From contig JBKDBK010000032.1 in NCBI GenBank assembly GCA_046315175.1, positions 1-16,501 on the forward strand: 16,501 nucleotides of DNA. The letters are read 5' to 3'. Made by a program: the position numbers and the translations under genes. Shown here piece after piece: positions 7,685-12,959 of this stretch. How positions within the stretch are numbered: position 1 is the stretch's first letter; each line of letters starts with the position of its first letter. The notes under the pieces were generated by a model, which was not told the origin of the DNA, did no database searches, and saw only the letters and a program-made list of their open reading frames with translations. The DNA comes from UBA8828 sp046315175 (GTDB taxonomy: Bacteria; Verrucomicrobiota; Verrucomicrobiia; Opitutales; UBA953).

Positions 7685-8383
7685 ATGCGACCTCAGATTC
7701 GTTTTTCTTCATCACCCAAGCGCATCCCTACCCTCGCCCTCCTCGCTGCCGCTGCTACCGCTTCGGCCGCCACGACCACCGACAACAACTCTGCCACCGA
7801 CTTCGCCGGCGATTTCACCTGGACGAATTTGAACCTCGCACAGTTTGACTCGACGCTCGGCACCCTCACCGGCGTCACCATCACTGTTAACTCCCTCACC
7901 ATCGGTGGTTCCTTCAATGCCGCCGCTGTTGGTGCGCCCCTTACCATCAACGGCGCCACTGGCTCCGCCTCCATCCGGGGCTCCAATGCCAACCTCGGCT
8001 TCACTCAGGTCGACTCCACGGGTAATACGCTTACCCTCTCGCCGAATGTCCCCTTCATCATTGCTGAAGACGCCAACCAGACGTTTGATATTACCTCAAT
8101 CACCACTGTCACTAGCCAGTCATACAACATCGACGCCTCCTTCTTCTCGGCTTACCTCGGCAATGGCTCCGTCACCTTCCAGGTGCGCAATTCCAACCCG
8201 AATGTGAATAGCGACACGATTGGTGATGTCACCTACGACCGATCCTTGGCCTCAGGCATCGCCGACATGACCGTGACCTACACCTATACCCCCGTCCCCG
8301 AGCCTTCCACCTACGGCATGATCCTCGGTGGTCTGGCCCTCGCTGGCGCGGCTCTCCGCCGCCGCCAGAAGGCCGCCAAGTAA
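7557..8383 (+). repeat. Tandem duplication, left copy (leader plus gene)
   Basis: Similarity to 8550-9378 starts abruptly at AGGAGCAAAA and runs through about 150 bp of leader and the whole coding region, at an offset of about 993 bp. The leader shares long words such as AGTTTAAGCCTTCCTCGAGC. It contains several single-base indels; the coding part appears to have substitutions only. Similarity stops just after the stop codons. Confidence 0.85.
7685..8383 (+). CDS. Small PEP-CTERM surface protein, copy 1 (choice-of-anchor E-like)
   Basis: A 232-residue exported protein. It has a signal peptide (basic MRPQIRFSSSPKR, hydrophobic IPTLALLAAAATASA, probable cleavage after ASA), a Thr/Ser/Asn-rich beta-type body with LAQFDSTLGTLTGVTITV and GNGSVTFQVRN, and a C-terminal VPEPSTYGMILGG, hydrophobic segment and RRRQK tag. 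The LAQFD...LGTLTGVT pattern recalls the choice-of-anchor E domain of PEP-CTERM proteins (from memory, moderate certainty). It is presumably exosortase-processed; its function is unknown. The ATG used by copy 2 is AAG here (7724), so the start must be upstream; the ATG at 7685 is the only nearby in-frame ATG and lengthens the basic n-region by 13 residues. About 90% identical to copy 2, with several Asp/Asn and Asp/Ser differences. Confidence 0.85.
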   Translation: MRPQIRFSSSPKRIPTLALLAAAATASAATTTDNNSATDFAGDFTWTNLNLAQFDSTLGTLTGVTITVNSLTIGGSFNAAAVGAPLTINGATGSASIRGSNANLGFTQVDSTGNTLTLSPNVPFIIAEDANQTFDITSITTVTSQSYNIDASFFSAYLGNGSVTFQVRNSNPNVNSDTIGDVTYDRSLASGIADMTVTYTYTPVPEPSTYGMILGGLALAGAALRRRQKAAK

Positions 8384-8403
8384 TCCCGGCCCGTCCAAAG
8401 ACT

Positions 8404-8433
8404 GGGGCGACCTTCGGGTCGCCCCTTTTGTTT
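8404..8433 (+). terminator. Intrinsic terminator after PEP-CTERM copy 1
   Basis: A perfect 9-bp stem GGGGCGACC (8404-8412), stable TTCG tetraloop, GGTCGCCCC (8417-8425), then TTTTGTTT. It begins 20 bp past the stop, so copy 1 probably forms its own transcript. Confidence 0.92.
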
Positions 8434-8462
8434 GCCGCCTTCGGTAGGGTTGTCCTGCTGGT

Positions 8463-8506
8463 TCGACCGCTGCCTTGGGTAGGGACGTTGCTACGCAACC
8501 TTCGGG
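8463..8506. repeat. Small hairpin repeat, copy f
   Basis: The leader CGCTGCCTTGGGTAGGGA is followed by GGACGTTGC (8483-8491), loop TAC, GCAACCTTC (8495-8503), with one mismatch and one G-T pair. It belongs to the same family as the five copies in 5356-5790 but lies about 3 kb away, between the terminator of copy 1 and the leader of copy 2. Confidence 0.65.
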
Positions 8507-8549
8507 GGTGTGAATCACGCGGATGTCAGCGAGATTCCCCGTTCTAGTC

Positions 8550-9378
8550 AGGAGCAAAAAGTGGCGTTGGGGGCTAGACCGTGCGTGCTTCAAAATAGCC
8601 TGCTTGTACTCAGTTTAAGCCTTCCTCGAGCTTCTCAAAAAACGTCCGACCTGTCCGCTTTTACTTGTCAGCCCTGAGGTGCGAGGGCAAACTCCAGACC
8701 TCTTCGTCGTCACCCATGCGCATCCCTATCCTCGGCCTCCTCGCTGCCGCTGCCACCGCTTCGGCCGCCACGACCACCGACAACAACTCTGCCACCGACT
8801 TCGCGGGTGATTCCACCTGGACGAATTTGAACCTCGCACAGTTTGACGCGACGCTCGGCACCCTCACCGGCGTGACCATCACCGTCAACTCCCTCACCAT
8901 TGGTGGTTCCTTCAATGCCACTGCTGTTGGTGCGCCTCTTACCATCAACGGCGCCACTGGCTCCGCCTCCATCCGGGGCTCCAATGTCAACCTCGGTTTC
9001 ACTCAGATCAACTCCTCGGGTAATGCGCTTACCCTCTCGCCGGGTGTCCCCTTCATCATTGCGGAAGACGACAATCAGACGTTTAACATTTCCTCAATCA
9101 CCACTGTCACTAGCCAGTCATACAGCATCAGCGCCTCCTTCTTCTCGGCTTACATCGGCAACGGCTCCGTCACCTTCCAGGTGCGCAATTCCAACCCGAA
9201 TGTGAACAGTGACACGAATGGTGATGTCACCTACAACCGATCCCAGGCCTCAGGCGCCGCCGACATGACTGTGACCTACACCTATACCCCCGTCCCCGAG
9301 CCCTCCACCTACGGCATGATTCTCGGTGGTCTCGCCCTCGCCGGCGCGGCTCTCCGCCGCCGCCGCCAGTCGGCCTAA
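8550..9378 (+). repeat. Tandem duplication, right copy (leader plus gene)
   Basis: The partner of 7557-8383. The leader and coding region are duplicated together, so each gene carries its own upstream signals. The left border (TCAGGAGC) lies about 45 bp after hairpin repeat f. Confidence 0.85.
8716..9378 (+). CDS. Small PEP-CTERM surface protein, copy 2 (choice-of-anchor E-like)
   Basis: A 220-residue paralogue of the preceding gene with the same plan: a compact signal peptide MRIPILGLLAAAATASA, a beta-type Thr/Ser/Asn-rich body, and a C-terminal VPEPSTYGMILGG, hydrophobic segment and RRRRQSA tag. The start is the ATG at 8716, directly before RIP; an in-frame TTG at 8665 would give a long Ser-rich extension and is less likely. 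No convincing Shine-Dalgarno site precedes it. It differs from copy 1 at about 19 positions in the mature part, often losing Asp (Asp to Asn or Ser), so the two may differ in charge. Presumably exported and exosortase-processed; the function is unknown. Confidence 0.87.
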   Translation: MRIPILGLLAAAATASAATTTDNNSATDFAGDSTWTNLNLAQFDATLGTLTGVTITVNSLTIGGSFNATAVGAPLTINGATGSASIRGSNVNLGFTQINSSGNALTLSPGVPFIIAEDDNQTFNISSITTVTSQSYSISASFFSAYIGNGSVTFQVRNSNPNVNSDTNGDVTYNRSQASGAADMTVTYTYTPVPEPSTYGMILGGLALAGAALRRRRQSA

Positions 9379-9400
9379 GTTCCTGAGGTTATTGCAATTT

Positions 9401-9429
9401 GGCCCGGCCCTTGCGCCGGGCCTTTTTGT
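9401..9429 (+). terminator. Intrinsic terminator after PEP-CTERM copy 2
   Basis: The stem GGCCCGGC (9401-9408) pairs perfectly with GCCGGGCC (9415-9422), with a 6-nt loop and then TTTTT. It begins 22 bp after the stop. Its sequence is unrelated to the terminator of copy 1. Confidence 0.9.
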
Positions 9430-9435
9430 TGGTCC

Positions 9436-9636
9436 TTAGCCCCTTCGTGCGGTTTCGCCTCCTGCTTTGCCCCCTTTTCGCCCCGTTCCCTTCATCCTTT
9501 CATCCCTTCATCCCTTCATCCATTAATCCCTTCCTATCCTTCGCCCCTTCGAATCAACCGCCCCCTTCGCTCTTTATCCTTCGGTTCCTTCGAATCCTTC
9601 GCCTCCTTCGTATCCCCTCCCCTTTCGCCCCCTCCC
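9436..9636. repeat. Pyrimidine-rich low-complexity spacer upstream of argS
   Basis: About 200 bp made almost only of C and T on the plus strand, with short words repeating in imperfect 7-10 nt steps: CCCTTCAT several times, then CCTTCG followed by AATC, CCTC or TATC. It runs up to the argS start codon. 9584-9630 matches part of the spacer before metF (about 11796-11846), so the two are members of one repeat family. No clear promoter or Shine-Dalgarno site is visible in it. Confidence 0.6.
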
Positions 9637-11421
9637 ATGTCCCCTTGGTTCAACCCGGCCCGCGAGCTCGACACCCTTTTGCGGCGCGTCGCCGCCTCCC
9701 TTCCCGCCCTCGGTTCCGCCTTCGACCCCCAAGTCCGTCCGGCCACCGACACGCGGCACGGCGATTTCCAGGCCAACGGCATCCTCGCCGCCGCCAAGGC
9801 CGCCAAGGCCAACCCTCGCGATCTCGCCGGCCAGCTGCTCGCCGCCCTCCAGGCCGAGGGCACCCTCGCCAAGGCCGGCCTCGAGGTCGAGGTCGCCGGC
9901 CCCGGCTTCCTCAACTTCCGCCTCACGCCCACAGCCCTCGCCGCGTGGATTGCCGCCTACCCCGATGCCGAAGCTTGGCGCAACGGTGCCTCCGCCTTGC
10001 TTGGCGGCCGCAAGGTGGTCATCGACTACCCCTCGCCCAACACGGCCAAGCAGATGCATGTCGGCCACCTCCGCCCGATTGTCATCGGCGAGGCCGTCGC
10101 CCGGCTGCTCGAGTTCTGCGGCGCGCGGCTCACGCGCGACAACCATATCGGCGACTGGGGCACCAACTTCGGCATCCTCATCCTCGCCATCAAGCGCAAG
10201 GGCTTCGTCCTCGACGCCGCCAGCCCCACCGCCCTCGAGGACCTCGAGGCCCTCTACAAGGAGGGCAGCGCCCTGACCAAGGCCGACCCCGCCGCGCTCG
10301 AGGCCGCCCGCGCCGAGCTGGCCAAGCTCCAGGCCGGCGACCCCGCCAACACCGCCCTCTGGGAGCGCATCGTCGCCGTCTCCAACGCCGCCTGCCAGCG
10401 CATCTACGACCAGTTCGGACTCCGCACCGACCTCACCCTCGGCGAGTCCTTCTACCGCGACAAGGTCGACCGCGTCTACCGCGAGCTGGCCGAGCTCGGC
10501 CTCGCCGAAGAGAGCGAGGGCGCCCTCGTCGTCTGGCACGATGACGTCCCCCGCTACTCCCGCCACGCCGAGACCAAGCTGCCCTTCATCGTCCGCAAGA
10601 AGGACGGCTCCTCCAACTACGCCTCGACCGACCTCGCCACCCTTCTTTACCGCGTCGAGCAGCTCGGGGCCGGGGAGATTGTCTACGTCACCGACGGCCG
10701 CCAGCAGGACCACTTCCAGCAGCTGTTCCTCACCGCCGCCAAGTGGTTCAAGGCCGCCGGTCGCCCCCTCCCGCGCCTCCGCCACGTCTGGTTCGGCACC
10801 ATCCTCGGCGAGGACGGCAAGGCCATCAAGACGAAGTCCGGCGACCCCGTCCGCCTCCAGTCCCTCATCGACGAGGCCACCGCCAAGGCCTTCGACAAGG
10901 TCACCGAGAAAAGCCCCGACCTCCCGGAGGCCGAGCGCCGCGACCTCATCGCCCCCCGCATCGGCGTCGCCGCCCTCCGCTATGCCGACCTCGTCCCGAG
11001 CCGCACCATGGACTACCGGTTCTCGTGGGACAAAATGCTGGCCTTCGAGGGCAACACCGCCCCCTACCTCCTCTATCAGGCCGTCCGCGTCCGATCCGTC
11101 TTCCGCAACGCCGGCCTCCAGCCAGGCCAGGGCGAGACCGGCGCCACCCCGCCCGAGACGCCCGGCGAAATCGCCCTCGCCCGGAAGCTCCTCGGCTTCT
11201 CCGCCGCCCTCGACGAGGCCTGCTCCGGCCTCCACCCACACATCCTCTGCACCTACCTGCACGAGCTCGCCGGCGCCTACAGCTCGTTCTACGCCGACAA
11301 CAAGGTGCTGGTCGACGACCCCGCCGTCCGGGCCCGGCGCCTCGCCCTCTGCGCCCGCACCTCGGCCCTCCTCGCGTCCGGCCTCCGTCTCCTCGGCATC
11401 GAGCCCTTGGAGAGGATGTAG
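9637..11421 (+). CDS. argS: Arginyl-tRNA synthetase
   Basis: A class I aminoacyl-tRNA synthetase that charges tRNA-Arg with arginine in the cytoplasm. At 594 residues it has the usual length and looks complete. The N-terminal Add-1-type domain is followed by SPNTAKQMHVGHLR, with the HIGH signature as HVGH (141-144), then DNHIGDWGTNFG. YASTDLATLLYR and VTDGRQQDHFQQ are typical ArgRS segments. The KMSKS-equivalent loop is the degenerate KTKSGD around 398-403, normal for many ArgRS. The last ~125 residues form the DALR anticodon-binding domain, ending GIEPLERM. The ATG at 9637 fits the family start (family members begin shortly before an LDxLL-like helix). It stands alone between two low-complexity spacers; there is no Shine-Dalgarno site, only a pyrimidine tract. 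Confidence 0.97.
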   Translation: MSPWFNPARELDTLLRRVAASLPALGSAFDPQVRPATDTRHGDFQANGILAAAKAAKANPRDLAGQLLAALQAEGTLAKAGLEVEVAGPGFLNFRLTPTALAAWIAAYPDAEAWRNGASALLGGRKVVIDYPSPNTAKQMHVGHLRPIVIGEAVARLLEFCGARLTRDNHIGDWGTNFGILILAIKRKGFVLDAASPTALEDLEALYKEGSALTKADPAALEAARAELAKLQAGDPANTALWERIVAVSNAACQRIYDQFGLRTDLTLGESFYRDKVDRVYRELAELGLAEESEGALVVWHDDVPRYSRHAETKLPFIVRKKDGSSNYASTDLATLLYRVEQLGAGEIVYVTDGRQQDHFQQLFLTAAKWFKAAGRPLPRLRHVWFGTILGEDGKAIKTKSGDPVRLQSLIDEATAKAFDKVTEKSPDLPEAERRDLIAPRIGVAALRYADLVPSRTMDYRFSWDKMLAFEGNTAPYLLYQAVRVRSVFRNAGLQPGQGETGATPPETPGEIALARKLLGFSAALDEACSGLHPHILCTYLHELAGAYSSFYADNKVLVDDPAVRARRLALCARTSALLASGLRLLGIEPLERM

Positions 11422-11441
11422 GCGCCCGCGACGCGGGCGCC
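11421..11441. other. Hairpin overlapping the argS stop codon
   Basis: GGCGCCCGC (11421-11429), loop GAC, GCGGGCGCC (11433-11441) is a perfect 9-bp stem whose first base is the last base of the TAG stop codon. No T-run follows, so it is not a standard intrinsic terminator; it could protect the 3' end or help a Rho-type stop. Confidence 0.6.
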
Positions 11442-11450
11442 CGGGAACAC

Positions 11451-11560
11451 AGGGGCACAGGGGCTCAGGGGCACGGACGAGACAGCTGCACGGGGGCTCA
11501 GGGGCACAGGGGCTCAGGGGCACGGACGAGACAGCTGCACGGGGGCTCAGGGGCACGGGG
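11451..11560. repeat. 49-bp G-rich tandem repeat
   Basis: A 49-bp unit (AGGGGCACAGGGGCTC, then AGGGGCACGGACG, then AGACAGCTGCACGGGGGCTC) occurs at 11451 and again at 11500, essentially identical, followed by a partial third copy. Inside the unit, AGGGGCAC and GGGGCTC words alternate. It begins 30 bp after argS. Confidence 0.8.
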
Positions 11561-11699
11561 GCACGGGAGGTAGCAGAGGCGCGGGAGGTGACGGAATGAG
11601 TTTCACGCGTCACGAACCCAACCGAAAGCGCGTGTCGACCATGGACGCAACAGTTGGACGATTCGCCCCATGCTGACTCGGTACGGCGAGCGCTTGTCC

Positions 11700-11850
11700 A
11701 TGCCTGCCTCCCATCCTTCCCTTTCTGTCTCTCCCTCCGCCACCTCCGTATCCTCCGCGACCTCCGCCACCTTGTGTCCCCCTCCGCCCCCTTGTCTCTT
11801 CCTTCGCATCCTCCGCCTCCTCCGCATCCTACGAATCCCTTTTGCCCTCT
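11700..11850. repeat. Pyrimidine-rich low-complexity cassette upstream of metF
   Basis: Short, imperfectly periodic words (CCTCCGCCA, CCTCCGTAT, CCTCCGCGA, CCTTCGCATCCTCCGCC) fill this stretch. The part 11796-11846 aligns with 9584-9630 upstream of argS, so both belong to one dispersed family. No coding sense is visible on either strand. Confidence 0.6.
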
Positions 11851-11876
11851 CTCCGTGCCGCTGTGCGCCGGCTTCG

Positions 11877-11906
11877 CGTCCCGTGCCCCCGAGCCCCTGT
11901 GCCCCT
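11877..11906. repeat. Inverted partner of the 49-bp repeat
   Basis: Read on the minus strand, this 30-nt stretch matches 11451-11479 (and 11500-11528) with one mismatch and one 1-nt indel. The two arms face each other across about 400 bp. Directly after it, CCGGGGCC-GTCA-GGCCCCGG (11909-11928) forms a perfect 8-bp hairpin. Confidence 0.7.
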
Positions 11907-11967
11907 TTCCGGGGCCGTCAGGCCCCGGCGCCCCTGTGCGCTGTGCCCCTTCTCTGAATACACTTGC

Positions 11968-11991
11968 ATCAACTTATCTTGATACGTTGAT
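11968..11991. promoter_or_regulatory. Operator-like palindrome in front of metF
   Basis: ATCAACtTATC (11968-11978), a TT spacer, GATAcGTTGAT (11981-11991): two 11-nt arms with 10 of 11 positions complementary. It ends 7 bp before the metF ATG and is clearly AT-richer than its surroundings. With only a 2-nt centre it suits a dimeric DNA-binding repressor better than an RNA hairpin. Its place suggests control of metF, perhaps by a methionine-cycle regulator; the regulator is not in the window. Confidence 0.55.
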
Positions 11992-11998
11992 TCATGAA

Positions 11999-12868
11999 AT
12001 GACTTCCGCTGGCTTCGTTTCCCGCCTGCGCGCCCCGGCCCCCGTGGTCTCGGTGGAGTTCTTCCCGCCTAAGACGCCCGAGGCCGTGGCGGCCATGCTG
12101 GCCGAGGCCGCCAAGCTCCGCCCCCTTGGCATCGACTACGCCTCCATCACCTACGGCGCCGGCGGCGCCACCCGCGGCACGACCCTCGCCGCCGGCAAGG
12201 AGCTGGTGGCCTTGGGTTATGGCGTCATCGGTCACCTGACTTGCGTGGGTCATCCCCGAGCCGAGCTGGAGGAATTGGTCGACGCCTATGTCGGCGCCGG
12301 TTTCGCCGGCTTGCTCGCCCTTCGTGGCGACCCTCCCAAGGGGGAAACGGGATTCAAGCCCCATCCTGAGGGCTTGCTCCACGCCGAGGACTTGGTCCGG
12401 CTCACCCGTGCGCGGGCAGGCGACCGATTGGCCGTCGGTGTGGCCGGTTTTCCGGAAGGACACCCCGATTCGTCCGATGCGACGTCCGACCTAAGGTTCT
12501 TCGCCCAGAAGGTCCTTGCCGGCGCCGACTTCGTCACGACCCAGCTGTTCTTCGACAACGCCGACTACCTCGCCTACGTGGCGCGGGCGCGCGCAGCCGG
12601 GGTCAACGTCCCCATCCTTCCCGGCATCCTCCCCGTCCGCTCGCTCAAGCAGGTCCGCAACTTCTGCGCGCTGAGCAAGGCGCGGCTTCCCCGCGAGCTC
12701 GAGGCCCGGCTCGAGGCCTGCGGCGACGACGAGTCCGCCCAGCTCCGGGTCGGCCTCGACTGGGCCCACGCCCAGATCAAGGGCCTCCTCGCCATGGGCG
12801 CCCCGGGCGTCCATCTCTACATCGTCAACAAGGCCGACACCGCCATCGACCTCCTCCGCCGCCTCTGA
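11999..12868 (+). CDS. metF: Methylenetetrahydrofolate reductase
   Basis: A flavoprotein that reduces 5,10-methylene-tetrahydrofolate to 5-methyl-tetrahydrofolate, feeding methionine synthesis in the cytoplasm. It has 289 residues, typical of bacterial MetF. Family landmarks in order: VSVEFFPPKT with the catalytic Glu (E20), SITYGAGGATR (49-59), HLTCVGH (79-85), ALRGDPP with the folate-contacting Asp (D111), FVTTQLFFDNADY (178-190) and PILPGILPV (205-213). The frame is open upstream to 11654 through low-complexity DNA, but the ATG at 11999, 20 residues before the catalytic Glu, fits the family and directly follows the palindrome. An ATG at 11994 is out of frame. A 22-bp inverted repeat starts at the base after the stop. 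Confidence 0.95.
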   Translation: MTSAGFVSRLRAPAPVVSVEFFPPKTPEAVAAMLAEAAKLRPLGIDYASITYGAGGATRGTTLAAGKELVALGYGVIGHLTCVGHPRAELEELVDAYVGAGFAGLLALRGDPPKGETGFKPHPEGLLHAEDLVRLTRARAGDRLAVGVAGFPEGHPDSSDATSDLRFFAQKVLAGADFVTTQLFFDNADYLAYVARARAAGVNVPILPGILPVRSLKQVRNFCALSKARLPRELEARLEACGDDESAQLRVGLDWAHAQIKGLLAMGAPGVHLYIVNKADTAIDLLRRL

Positions 12869-12921
12869 AAGGGGTCAGACCCGACGTCGGTTCCAAGGGC
12901 CGACGTCGGGTCTGACCCCTT
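12869..12921. repeat. 22-bp perfect inverted repeat of the GGGGTCAGACCC type
   Basis: The arms 12869-12890 and 12900-12921 are perfect reverse complements over 22 bp with a 9-nt loop. Each arm starts AAGGGGTCAGACCC and holds the self-palindrome CCGACGTCGG. It follows the metF stop (12868) without a gap. No T-run follows, though so strong a stem could still stop or stabilise a transcript. GGGGTCAGACCC-type elements are, from general knowledge, scattered in many bacterial genomes and often tied to REP-associated tyrosine transposases; none is encoded here. Confidence 0.85.
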
Positions 12922-12959
12922 AGGCTTGCGGGGCAGGGCGGGGCGGATTGCCTTGGCCC

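Larger units (their letters stand above)
8384..8715. other. Spacer between the two small PEP-CTERM genes
   Basis: Holds, in order, the copy 1 terminator (8404-8433), hairpin repeat f (8463-8506), about 43 bp of unique sequence, and the duplicated leader of copy 2 (from 8550). No gene is visible. The promoter of copy 2 is presumably in the duplicated leader, but I could not place it. Confidence 0.5.
11422..11998. other. Repeat-rich spacer between argS and metF
   Basis: 577 bp without a supportable gene. In order: the stop-codon hairpin, the 49-bp tandem repeat (11451-11560), a purine-rich stretch to about 11595, a mixed-sequence stretch of about 100 bp (11596-11700) with no recognised feature, pyrimidine-rich words of the CCTCCGCATCC type (11700-11850), the inverted partner and a GC hairpin (11877-11928), and finally an AT-rich stretch with a palindrome just before metF. 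Confidence 0.6.

Noticed and set aside
11451..11560. CRISPR array
   Set aside because: The repeats are directly tandem without unique spacers, are low-complexity, and no cas gene is present.
9574..11613. A 679-codon open frame on the minus strand across argS
   Set aside because: It is antisense to a clear argS gene; its Gly/Glu/Val/Ala-rich text has no recognisable domain and arises from GC-ended codons in the sense strand.
11654..11998. N-terminal extension of MetF by 115 codons
   Set aside because: It would translate the pyrimidine-rich repeats and the operator-like palindrome; the family begins about 20 residues before the catalytic Glu.
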